From assembly GCA_038363925.1 (NCBI GenBank), contig JAQQWL010000004.1:2976001-3040000 (forward strand): 64,000 nucleotides of DNA, in the 5' to 3' direction. This DNA comes from Apiospora phragmitis. Lineage: Eukaryota; Ascomycota; Sordariomycetes; Amphisphaeriales; Apiosporaceae. The position numbers and the translations under genes were made by a program. A model generated the notes under the pieces. The model was not told the DNA's origin. It worked only from the letters and a program-made list of their open reading frames with translations, and did not search any database. Positions 44,465-56,061 of this stretch are shown here, in pieces. Each line of letters opens with the position of its first letter. Within the stretch, counting starts at the first letter, position 1.

Positions 44465-47400
44465 AATAGCTACGGATCAAAGATGACGAACCTCTCAAGG
44501 GGTTCTGTGCCCCGAACTAAACTTGAGCAAGATCCGCCAACTTTGTTTACCAACCGATGAGACAATTAACACTCCACCGTTCAGCATATTAGAGCCACGG
44601 GCAACGTCGAGCTTCTGTCGCCTCACCTCTCAAGGAATCACCGAAATGACGTGGGGAGCCTGTCGCAGCAAGTTCAGAGGGCTTCCCTCATGGGAAATGA
44701 TCATGAAGGCCATGTTGGCTTCCGGTCGGAGGGGAGTTGAGGTAGAAGGTAAATGATATGACTTGAAACTGAATGAACTACAAGATGATTTCTCCTTCCC
44801 ACGTCTTTGGTCTTGTTTCTTCATGTGACTGGGATGGCCTTCTATCACCGGCAATGAAGAGGCCTTTTGACGTGACCTCCGAGTGGGTGGACAGAAGCTA
44901 TCGCTCACGACATTATGACTTGCGCAAAGTCGTTGAAGCCCACAACTCCGTGGTACACAAAACCCTTGGCACCCACCCCCCCCCTCCCCCCCTACTACTT
45001 GGAGGTGGCATGCCAGGGAGAGATCTTGCATGTGCGCAAATCCGTAGATCATACTCCGTACCGTAGGTTGAGAAAGAAGTTTCACCGTAGGCAGGTGCGC
45101 TAGCTTTGAGGACCGTCAGCATGGCGAAACCTGCGTGAAGACTGAGGAATACACATGACGTTGGCTTGCTTCATCTGGACGCCCCATCCACAGAGCATGT
45201 GGAGGCACGACCGACAGCTTCAGAGCCTCGTTGCAGAGGGCGTCTACCATTCAACCATCTGTTCATGCTATCGCATCTGCGACTGGAGAAACCATCCGCA
45301 GCGGCTTAAGGTTGACAGGTGCCACAGCCGAACGAGACTGGCAGTGGCTACAAGGGAAGGCTGCAAGCTTTGGCAATCCAGGGGCTGGTCTTGTCCCTTC
45401 TTGGGTATATGTTCGCTAGGGGTCCCATAGATACCACACACAAGGCACAGGGACGCCTAACCTAGCGGCGTAAGCAATATGGTCGTCTTTTTGTCGCGCG
45501 ACTTGGGCTTGTCACGTATCAAGCCAATGAACCCCCTTTAACGGGAATGTGCCCCGGCCGCCAGTGGGAAACTAACCAAGATGTAGCAAGCCGCCAATGC
45601 AAGCTCGCGACGGGGCGGTTTCCCTTGCGTTAGTGTGTTTAAACAGTTGACAGCGACCCTGGAAAAGCAAAAGTTGGAAAAACGGCAAGTCGGAACGGTT
45701 CAATGGCCGCCCGGAAAAGCAGAGAAAGAAAAGTCTGCATGTAGCCACGGAGGCAGGAAAAAGGTGCGGTGTAGAGCCGTAAGCCGTCTCTGTCATGACT
45801 TCTGTCCTCTCAGTGACCAGTCGGATAGCGCTACCTACTAACCAGCTAACTCCAAGGTGCGACGTACGTCACGGTGCATTCTCTGTTTCCTCAGAGGCGG
45901 CTCGTTGGCGCATACCTACCGAATTGAGGCGGGAAAAAGAAAGATCAGACTCGGATGGCGGGTTTGAAGGTCTCTCCTCGGTCGGCGCCGATGTTTTATT
46001 TTGCGCCCGAAAAAGCTGATGCTGCTAACAGTCTCCGTACGGTATGTGTGTGACGACATGCAATGGGTGATCATTATTGGCTGTTCATGACGATCGGCAA
46101 CGAATCCAAATATAGACAGGCGTCATCTCTCTTCCAATAAATACTCTGGCTGGCAGGGCCTGGGTTGGGTCTCTCGTTCGTCAACCACGCGCGCGTAAAT
46201 ATGTTTAAAATACCTACACACTGACATGACAGACTCCTCAATTGATGCAACCTGTAAGCGCGGGACGAGGGTTATTCGCGGAAGCGATTCGAGGCGAATC
46301 GGACTAACGCCCTCGGCAGATCTCGAAACAAAGTTAGACGGCTGGTGGACGCGGGCGCGAAAAAAACGATAAGGCGGGGGTTTACATATTCTTTTGGCTC
46401 TTTTTCTTTCTTTCTTACAAATACGTTTAGTGCTCGGGAGATGAGCGTACGACAGCGACGATCCGGCCTTGGCCATGCAATCCAGCCGATCATTTGCTCA
46501 TCACTCGAACTGAGGCTCAAATAGATCGCTGATGGATTGATGCAGATCATCACATACGTCCAGACAATAATGTTCGTTGTCGTCAGCTCAGCAGCAGAGA
46601 AGCTAGCACCCGACCCGAGAGGCCCGGCGGTTGCATACCTACAAAAACTTACCGACGGGGCGGATGGACCTTAATAACCTAGCGAACTCCCCTTCTCTCT
46701 GATCTCAGCACTATCGAACTCTCATCACTTGCTACTTTTGAGACTCGTCCGATGTCGAGATATCAACGCATCACAAAATGGGCACTCCCCCACGAGAAAG
46801 AATCACGTAGAGGGCTGGCTGCTTTATGCTCGCCGGAGCAGGTCCCATCTCTGATCCAAGGGGGGACTGAGATCTGGCTATATCGCTCTTTGCAGAAAAG
46901 CAATCCGAAGCGAAGGGTTAATTTTCGTGGGAGGAACCAATCAGTCGCTCCAAGTCAGATTTTTGCAGCAACCATCAAGTATGTAGGTTAGGGAGGTCTG
47001 CCCCTGGCATTGGTGTGCGGTGTCCGGCGTTCGGGAGGATCCACCCCTACTTTAGCCCTTCCCTCCCCCTCCTCCCACCAGTGACCAACCCGAACCCCCA
47101 TTTTAGTTTGTTTTACATGCAGGGGGGAGGCCATTGAGTCTCCCGAATCAATCCCCCAAATGGAAGGTGTGCAGCTGTTTCCCCAAGTGAAGCTGTGTGC
47201 TATTGTCATCTCCTAGGCGAAAGAAAAGGATCGGATGTTGACGCGGTGCAGGGTTCCGGCAGGGTTCCGACCTGAAGGCCTGGAAGGGGGGGGGGGGGAT
47301 GGGGAAACAAACATTGGACGAAATTAGGGTAGGTGAGCCTGGATTCCTTCGCCTCGTTCGTGGTAGCAGTTGGCAGGACTTGATAAGCAACGGTGACGGT

Positions 47401-49642
47401 GATCGTCATAACGTTGAATTCGTCACTTCGATCTACAGGCTTGAGGCACACACAGCCACATGCATTCGAAAACTCGTTCCTTGTTTTTGTGTGCCTTTTT
47501 TGTTGTGCTCACCACTCGCGCACTTGCATTCTGCATTGAGTCAATCAACCAGCCAATCTCTCCGTCGGGTTGTTGAACGGCTCGAGCGCCCTCCCATTAA
47601 TCTCGGGGATACGAGTGCACAACCAAACAACCCACATCCAATCCAACCTGCTACGACAACTCCAAATCACCTGGTTTATGGATAACAATAGGCGGTGTTC
47701 TCACTTCTCTCCCCAGACGGGCCGACAGCGCATAGTTCGTGTTATTGCCAAATCCAGGCCAATTTGCAGAGTCGAATCCTTAGGCCGGGATCATCAAGGA
47801 TCGGAGAGAATTGCAAGTCAAGTCTTTCGTCAGCACAACCAGCAGCTAATAATACACCCCCCCTCCTTACATACGTTAGTCTTTACGTGCTGCATCCACT
47901 TGTGCATACTGCAGACACTGGCACACTGAGACGACAGAGTGGGAGGACCAGTGGAGGACCTCTCAACCCCCAAATCCAGGTCTGTAAGATTCTGGGCGCA
48001 TATGCAAGCAACAGCCAAGTTGAATGCTATTTCCTGGCCAGCAAAGCGCTAAGAAAAGACGTGTGTTTCTGGTCTAGACATCTGATTATTTGCTTTTCTT
48101 TTGCGCGCAGCTTTTCCCAAGTTGACCATTCCGACAGCGTTGAACCGACTTTGGGAAAACCACGGGCGTCCTGCTATTTCCCTTCAACGTCTCAAGTCAC
48201 GCCACAGGAGTCGGGACCCTGCAAGCCTGGCGGTTGGTTCCTTTACTTAGTCGCGCGTGAAATATCGATGAAGAAAAGCCCAGCTCCTCCAGCTCCAGTG
48301 ACAACGAACCAAGCCTACATACCGGTTTCTCTTCCGGCACCAACGAGAATGGCGGACAGCGGCCAAGTTTAGTTGGGGGTTGCACCGGGAATGGGGGGCC
48401 CCTGTTGCTCTCCCCTTTTAGTGTGGGACTTTGCTCAGGATTCTTTGGCCGTCTAGAATTCCTCGCGCTCTCCCTTTTTTGCTGAAGATGCCAGGTGCCA
48501 ACTTGGCCAAGCAACAAGGCCAAGACAAATAGTAACCTAGTATGCGATCGATCTGTACCGACAAAAAAAAAAGAGTTGATATTTCCATTAAACGTCACCC
48601 GTCAATTTCGTTCGGTTTTCTCTGCAGCGAACAGCGGGGATGTGTTCTGCCAAGTTTGCTCAGATGTCAAGCTTCTTGGTCTTTTCCAACTGCCAGGGCC
48701 GGGCCAAGGCGACATGAAGCTGACGACTGCACTTGCACACGCCCCTTGGTTAGCGTAGCGTGGTTGATGGAGAATGGGTACGAGGGCCTTAAAACCTAGG
48801 TTTATTTTAGTCCACTGACGGTGTCTCTGCTTGATTCTCATAGGGTGGGAGGCCCCTGTCCTCTCTCTGTCTGTTCCTGGCCCTTGGCCTGTTTTTCATC
48901 ATCGGACGACCAAAAGCCAAGCCTTTCAGCCCGACCCTCCGATGCGATGGGAAGGGGGGGGGGGACCACGGGCGCTGCATCGTCTCCCCCTGGATTGCGC
49001 GCTCATATCGACGCCCGCTCATTAGCGTCGGTGGCGCGTACCTGGCATAGTGCTAATGCCTGATTGGATTGATGCACACCCACACACCGGCCGGGACTAA
49101 TGTAAGCCCCCCCCCCCATCGGCGTGTTCGAGTGGATGGGGTATGGGCACTGCCCTGTCTGCTGGGTATGTAAGAGAGAGTGTGAGGTATGCAGGCCAGC
49201 CCAGGGACTAGGTAGGTTTGTATAATAGCCCCGGCGTGCTCGTCCAGCCCTCCTTTTCTCCCTTCCCTTGTCTCTCGCCTCATCGATCTACATATCTCCT
49301 TGTGGTTCGCCCAGCTGTTTGTTTGTGTTGTTTCCCCGTCCACGCTCTTTGTCTTAGCAACTGCAATCGCTGTGTCGGCTGAGCCCGTACTCTCGTTCAT
49401 TCAAAAAAGTGAGAATACTCTTTGTGGTGTTCCATCCATTCACTCATTCGGACACGCCTCGAGTCCAACTCTCACCTGTCAAAGCAACAATACCTGTCAC
49501 TTGACTCGATTCCAGTCAATACAATAGCAATCCTTTCTCTCTTTTAAGGTGCCCAGGTATCACCTCGCGACAATCCCACATTCTTTCAAACCCAAGAGGC
49601 TTCGGCACACACACACACAACTCTACACACGAATCCATCAAC
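44465..49642. other. 5.2-kb gene-free region upstream of the DUF1996 gene
   Basis: The largest gene gap. No frame here shows a recognisable domain, signal peptide or exon-intron structure that I could assemble. It has several long C or G runs (44976-44997, 47285-47297 with 13 G, 48955-48964, 49107-49117). The last 400 bp before the DUF1996 start are CT- and CA-rich and probably hold its promoter and 5' UTR. A long regulatory region or an unannotated noncoding RNA is possible but unproven. Confidence 0.5.
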
Positions 49643-51165
49643 ATGAGATTTAACACACTCGCCTCGGCGGCCTCCTTGGCGGCCCTGACCGCCGCCGCCC
49701 CCAACGAGCGCACCTTCGCCGTGCTCCGCTTCAACGGAGATGGCTTCATGACCGAGGGCCGACTCGACCCCATCGTCAACCCCGGCGAGCTGTCCGCTCA
49801 TCACCACGGTATCATGGGAGGCAGCAACTTCGGCAAGACGGTCAACAAGGAGGACCTCCTCGACTCGAAATGCACAACCGCCAAGATCGCCAACGACAAG
49901 AGCAACTACTGGGTTCCTACCCTGTGGTTCCAATCTCCCACCAACGGCACTCTGTACAAGGTTCCCCTCTGGTACATGAACGTCTACTACTTGTAAGTTT
50001 CTTCCCTCATCTCGGGCTCGTGCCGCCATCGTCATATGTGCAATGGAGACTAATACACATTTCCAGCTTCGAGCCCACTGACGACAAGGTCGTGGCCTTC
50101 CCCCCTGGACTGAAGATGCTGGTCGGCGACCCCGCGACGCGCGACGCCCCCAAGTTCGGCGGCGGCACCAACCTGATCAAGAACGGCAAGCCCATCCAGC
50201 CCATCCAGTTCACCTGCCCGCGCAAGGACAACAACGCGCCGCTGTACCCGGCCAACTCCAACGGCAAGATGGCCGGCATGGCCGACCCCAACAACAAGGG
50301 CGCCGGCGCCGGCTTCCCCATGGTCGAGTGCGACGGCTTCGCCTCGCCGCTGCGCCAGGACATCCACTTCCCCTCGTGCTACAACCCCGAGGCCGGCCTG
50401 GACGACTACAAGAACAACATGGCCTGGCCGACCGAGGAGAACTGGAAGCAGAACTGCCCGCCCGGCCATGTGCACGTGCCCCACATCTTCTACGAGGTCT
50501 ACTGGAACACGCCCCTGTTCGTCAACGAGTGGTCGCACGACGGCACCAGCCAGCCCTTCGTCTTCTCCAACGGCGACGCCACCGGCTACAGCTCCCACGG
50601 TGACTTCCTCGCCGGCTGGGACGTCAAGACCCTCCAGACCATCATCGACACCTGCAACGCCGGCGACATCGGCATGGACAAGTGCCCCAACATCCCCGGC
50701 GGCCTCAACACCGACAACGACTGCCACATCACCGTCGACGACGACGATGCCATGGCCAACTCCCGCGTCATGACCAGCGGCATGCAGAAGCTGCCCGGCA
50801 ACAACAAGATCACCGGCTGGGGCAAGGGCGGTGTCGATGGCGGCTCCGTCTCTCCCCCCGCCGACGAGAGCCCCGTTGGCCCCGTCGCTCCCAGCGCTCC
50901 CAGCGCCGCTTCCGTGCCCATCAAGGCCGCCGTCGCCAAGGAGCAGCCCAACGCCGCCCCTGAGGCGCCCAAGACCACCGAGGCGCCCAAGGCCCCCGCT
51001 AGCCCTGCTGAGGGTGCTAACGGCGATATGAAGACCGTGTGGGACGTCGTCACCGTCACTGACTACACCACCGAGTTCGGGCCCGAGGCCACTGCCCCGG
51101 CCAAGCGCGAGGTGCACGACCACATGGCGCGTCACATCAACCGCCGCGGCGGCCGTCGTTCCTAA
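49643..51165 (+). CDS. Secreted DUF1996-domain protein
   Basis: 482 aa with a signal peptide (MRFNTLASAASLAALTAAAP). DUF1996 is a secreted fungal domain of unknown activity. Hallmarks: the early His cluster ELSAHHHGIMGGSNF, a WVPTLWFQS strand, QFTCPRKDN, CDGFASPLRQDIHFPSC, and CPPGHVHVPHIFYEVYWNT. The intron is 49993-50066. After residue about 380 the domain gives way to a Pro/Ala/Thr-rich linker and a short basic tail (MARHINRRGGRR), which could be O-glycosylated or wall-bound. No frame breaks. It sits alone between two gene-poor stretches. Confidence 0.92.
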
Positions 51166-52398
51166 ACGGAGAGGGACTCTGCCCGTTTTTCTTGTAACTA
51201 CATCTTAGGGAAAGGGGGTGGGGGCGCAACTTGGAAGAAAAACTAGACCGGTTTACTCTGTTCCCACCACATCTCATGGTTGTTCTTTGTTGATCATATA
51301 TATCTTATTTTGAACACGCTGCTTGTTTTTGGGTATGCTACGACGTCTCACGATATAAAAAACCAGCCTTTTAGGGAGATGGGGGGTGGCCTGTTCTTGT
51401 TGAGTGGTGCCCGCCTTCTTTGCCCCATCATATTCTTACTCGCTTCTGTACTGTATAGTCTTTAGTATCCTTTATTCTCTTCTGCCTCGGGACTGCCTAT
51501 ATACATCTCGGCATGTCCCTGGCCTTCCACCCATTGTGCGATTTAGTATCACTCGGGGGAAACCAGCCTTTTTGGAGATCGCCTTCGCCCTTCACTGGAG
51601 GGGATAGATAGATACGATTCTCAACCAACCAATAAGCAATTTCAAATTACTACTACTTCTTCTTCGTCTTGTGAACTCTTCTAACGTGAAACTACATGTG
51701 CTCGTCTTCCTGACTCTCACCCACACTGTAATATATGATAATAAGCCAGTTGAGCTGTCAGGTAGCCAGCCAGCTTACTACATCCACTTGCTCAACCCAA
51801 ACGTTGTCGAAATAAGCTTAATTATTGGGCAGCTGTGACACCAGGGGATCTTAACCTTACATTGCGGAACAAATGCCCGATGAACTTTATGGGAGATCCC
51901 TACTACATTCAAGAAGTCGATTGATCCTTGACAGCATTCATGCAGCAAAGTCTCTTGGTTATTGGGAAGTCTTGTGGCACCGCCCCAACGGGGGGCTCGG
52001 TGATAACCGCCTTCTGCAGTGACGACTTGTGCAAGGGGCAAATGAGTCAATGCCCTTGCTGTTCAGTATTTGTGTGTGTGTCTTTACATGACTACCTGTG
52101 TTAACCGTGGTACGCGACAACTGCTTACCAGCAGCAATCAATGGTTCATCAAGCCTACGGATCCAGTCCTTATGCGTCATCGTCAACACTGACGGATTGG
52201 TCGCTTCCCGGGCCTCTATGTTTTACCTCTCTACTCAATCGAGAGAAATCTGGGTTACTCATGTCCGGTGAGGGTTCGCACTTCTCTGCGTGCTTCCTCC
52301 GCATCAGTCGCGTTGTTGCGTCTCCCCTCCCCGTTTCACTTGGTCACTCCTCCCTACTGCATTTCAAGAGGTCGATTGATTCTTGATAGCAAACTGCG

Positions 52399-52437
<39 letters not shown>

Positions 52438-52778
52438 AGGCCCGACCTGCGCCGCTTGTGGCGCCGGTGGGCGCATGATACTCACCCGTCGCTCAAAACA
52501 AGAAGATGGCTACCAGTGGGCTCGTCCGACGGCGTAGATTAAACAAGTCCGCCATTCCTTACGGAAAATTGTGTATAACATGTTAGTTCTACGATGTTTA
52601 CCATGCTACCGAGGTCCTTGTATATTGTCTTACGGCGCTTTAGACGGATTAAGACGAACGGGGAGGGGCGGACTCGTTACCTATCACGGAACGAAGAATT
52701 TTATAATTAAGCTTTATGATTCGGAATTATTGATTCTCCTAAGCAAACTAGACATACATCTTACCATCATCTATTTAT
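51166..52778. other. 1.6-kb gene-free region with repeat relics
   Basis: Holds the DUF1996 3' UTR, the repeat structure at 51898-52391, a GA microsatellite at 52401-52434, and AT-rich sequence at 52600-52778 that serves as the 3' end of the Thr-rich gene. No coding gene is supported. Confidence 0.55.
51898..52391. repeat. Element of about 494 bp with 40-bp direct terminal repeats, containing dispersed repeat copy B
   Basis: CCCTACTACATTCAAGAAG... at 51898-51936 recurs as CCCTACTGCATTTCAAGAGG... at 52352-52391, same orientation, about 85% identical by eye. Between them (52024-52123, minus strand) lies the second copy of the dispersed repeat also found at 41656-41746. This could be a tiny non-autonomous retroelement (LTR-like ends) or a chance duplication; no coding capacity remains. 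Confidence 0.5.
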
Positions 52779-53686
52779 TTAAAAAATAATCAAAGTCTGA
52801 GTGATGGCTCTGACGGTGGTGGTGGTAGTCGTGACGGAGGCGATGTTGGTGGTGGTGGCGACCTCGGTGTCAGTCAGAACATCGAACGCAGTCGTGGTCG
52901 CGTACACGGTAGCGGTGACCGGCACCGTGTCGGTCTCAGTCACGGCGGTCGTGGAACGGACCGTCGATGCCGCGCTGGTGGACACGGTCACGGTCACCGT
53001 GGTGGCGGGCGCCGAGACCGTGGTGGTGGCGGGCGTCACGCCGGCGCACGCGCACGCGGCGGCGTACTGGCCCACGGCCGCGCAGGCCGAGGTGGCGTAC
53101 CCGGGGATGACGGGGGACTCGGCCTGGCGCTTCTTGATGTAAATGGTGGTGAAGGGCCGGGTGGTTGTCGTGGCCGTCGCGGTGGCGATGGCGACGGTCG
53201 CGAAGGCAGTGACCAGGCTAGTCTCGATCGCTGTTGTGGGGACAGTGACGGTGGTGTAGTCAGTCTCTGTCGACACAGTTGTGGTCTCGGACACGGTCAA
53301 GAACTGCGACTCGACCTGCGTGGTGTCATCCTGCTGGGTCGTGCTGACGGTCTCATACACGGTGCTGCATCATCATCATCGGGCTGTCAGCTGCATTCCG
53401 ACAGATGGCCCAACAGCGTTTTGCAGGTTCAGATGGGCTCACTCACAGCACACTGGGCGTGACGGTGACGGCGAGGTAGGCCGAGCAATCCTGCACACCG
53501 TTTCGGCCCTGAAAGGTGTCGGCGACAATCTCTGTCACACGGAAAGTCAGCTTTGCATCTGTTCAAGTTCACATAAGCAACAATCTCTCGACTTCCAATC
53601 GTACCTCGCAAGCACTGGTTGCTTCGGCAACACGACGCCGCCGCAATCCCGGCGAAGCCCGACAAAAAGGCAATGGTCTGCTTCAT
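52779..53686 (-). CDS. Secreted Thr/Val-rich cell-surface protein with a Kex2-type site
   Basis: 250 aa. Start at 53686 with a signal peptide (MKQTIAFLSGFAGIAAASCC). Introns: 53532-53604 and 53365-53446, both giving clean junctions (CLR/EIVADTFQG and PSVL/TVYETV). After a short Cys-containing head the protein is almost all Thr/Val/Ser/Ala, a substrate for heavy O-mannosylation. In the middle is IYIKKRQAESPVIPGYATSA, where KKR/Q would be cut by kexin, followed by the small Cys block ACAAVGQYAAACACAGVTP seen in many fungal surface proteins. No GPI signal is obvious at the C-terminus. Function unknown; wall or adhesion role inferred. Confidence 0.75.
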
Positions 53687-56061
53687 GATGGCAGATCGGT
53701 GAACGAGCGACAGATATTACAGTAACGCATGTGGTGGTAAAGAGAGTTGTTCTTTTCCCGAGAGAAAAAGCGAGAGGACTTCTGGGAGGCCATCTTCTCT
53801 AAATAAGACTTCACAGCTCTCACCTGCATCGCTTATGGTTATGTTAAGATTGCTTGGCACGAATACAGTCTAGCGAAAGCTCATCCTCGTCGCCGGGCTG
53901 ATGGGCTAGATCAACTGCCCCAAGGCCTAGTCTGGTGATGTGCCTTCAGCTGCAGGGCTGGAAACCCCAGAATTACTCTAGTCAGGAACGACAGCCCTCT
54001 TGAACCCGTTTTGGAGGCTGGTTAGGGCCATTTAGCGCCCTCGTGGTGCGCGATCTGCGTTCGAACTATTGGATCTGGACACTATACTAGTACCTACTAT
54101 AGAGCGGAAGGTGTCAGCTGAAATTGCTGTACTCATACAATTTGAATCCATATCAAGAAAGGGAGGGTAAAATCAGACTGCATGTGGCTAGCTGGGGTTT
54201 ATGCTAATCGACGGATCTTCAGGTTTTGGATACTCAGGCGTCTACATATGTGCATTGCCCAGCTCCTTTGGACGGCAGCCACTGCAGTCAGCGGACCAGG
54301 TCCCTTTGATTTCTGTGACTAAATACGAGCCTGCAGTGCCTTACGCGTCCCAGACCGGTCATCACATCCTTGGTTCAGACTTTTATCTACTCTGCAAAGG
54401 TCCGGGACACTACGATGAAAGAATAGTAGGGAACGTTATCTTGCGACACTTCAGCCAAGCATGGAACGATGTTATCAGAGACTGAGCCCCCCGGAGGAGC
54501 ATAGTAATCAGGCTTAGTTATTAGGGACTTGCAACACCTTAAAGGGGATAATGGGATATGGCTATGATGTCAATAGGTGGCCGCTGGCAGTTTGCCACTT
54601 TTGCGATTATACGCACCCAAGTCAGGGTATTGGCCCATTGGGTTGGATGGGAACTCATACTACTTGGAGCAATGAAGAGCGGAGGAAAGACCAAGTATTT
54701 CACTTATTGCATGCTCTCCTGGATCCAAGAGAATCGGCTGGAAACCTTCCGATCCGCCGGGTTCTTCTTCATGTTGTCCGGCCGCTCACGGGAACCTGAC
54801 CGTATGTGGCTGGGCTTCAGCGTAGCTCTCGGACGACGTGGGGTCGAGGACCTTCGATGTTGAGTAAGCTCTAGGCCTCCAACGATTATTGGCACCATGG
54901 CGTGCCTTCGTTGCAGAATAATGCGTAGCCCGTGCCGATGAGGAGACAGCCCATCTTTGGATCACTATGGGCGTCGCAGATATGTATCATACTCAGACTC
55001 GAAGATGGTTGGCTTCTTCTACGGAAACATGAAGTACATATAGCAAACACTTCAGTGTACAAGGGGCTGAGCCAAAGGGCTGGGAGGCCTCGTTATTCAT
55101 CTGTAGAAATGCCGGGTCTAGTCTATTGCATGCATCTTTTCCCGGCTGGCGGCAAGAACTGCCGAAGCATGGGCTTCTGAGGAGAGATGCATCGCACCAC
55201 GTATGTTACAAGTGAGTCTCTAAACCCCCATTTCGTCTTCGGCTTTTCTTTCCTCACGCCAGCACTCTCGGCTGCTCATAGCATGTTGTAACTTTTGTTC
55301 GCTGCAAACGCCTGCTGTATTGTTTCAGGATATCTCCCAAACCAGGCTGCGTCTCGGGAAGGGCCGGGTTCCCACACGGCAGGGCCCTGGTTTGAGGTAA
55401 CCTAGGCTTTTAAGGTTAACCTTATCTCCAGGCTTGTCTATCTCCAGGCGTATCTCCGGAAACAAGAGACCAAGACCGCTTCAAACATACTGCACATGTT
55501 AAAAAAGGGGTAGTGCAGGTGACCAGAGCCGTGGTGGAAAAGATAAACAATTGATTAACAATTTAACCTTAACGCCTCTTCGTCTGAACATTTTGAGTGT
55601 TGATGGACGCAAGGGACGCTGCAGGCATGTCCGCCAATCAGGATTTCCATGGCGACCACGTGACATCATCTGGGTCGAGCTTGGATGGTCCCGCAACTTT
55701 CTAAGGTTAGGCGCTGCTGCAAATGCAATGCAGATGCAATGCAATGGAACCCTTGACTTCGTTTCCATCCATGCGGACGAGTCAAGTGATGCCTGTCTGT
55801 TTGTTGAATGGGGATTGTACGATGCAAGTTGCAACTACTGGTCCGTCTTCTTAACCCGCAGAAACGGAAACAAATCAAAGCATCAGAAGCGAGAACGTGT
55901 TGACGTCTGTGGCTTTAGCGTCCGACTGGGCGCCACATGGCTGACGTTTCCAGTTGGTTCCCGGTTTCTGTTTCCCTTCAAATGTCAGCCCTGGATTCGA
56001 TTTGAATTCTTTCCCTTGTTTCCATGCTGGAACTTCTCAACTCCTCTTGCCTGTCATTACC
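53687..56061. other. 2.4-kb gene-free region
   Basis: No gene supported. It includes promoter sequence of the Thr-rich gene (left) and the secreted phosphatase (right), and an imperfect tandem of TATCTCCAGGC at 55423-55458. A 94-codon frame at 54201-54485 (+) and a 101-codon frame at 54558-54863 (+) are open but have no motif, so I do not call them genes. Confidence 0.5.

Noticed and set aside
45231..45419. 62-codon frame with a plausible-looking Ala/Gly segment
   Set aside because: Too short, no conserved motif and no neighbouring exon found.
47695..48372. 225-codon open frame (+)
   Set aside because: No ATG at its start, mixed composition and no motif; likely open by chance.
54201..54485. 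94-codon ATG frame (+)
   Set aside because: No signal, domain, intron or bias to support it; sits in a region with other random frames.
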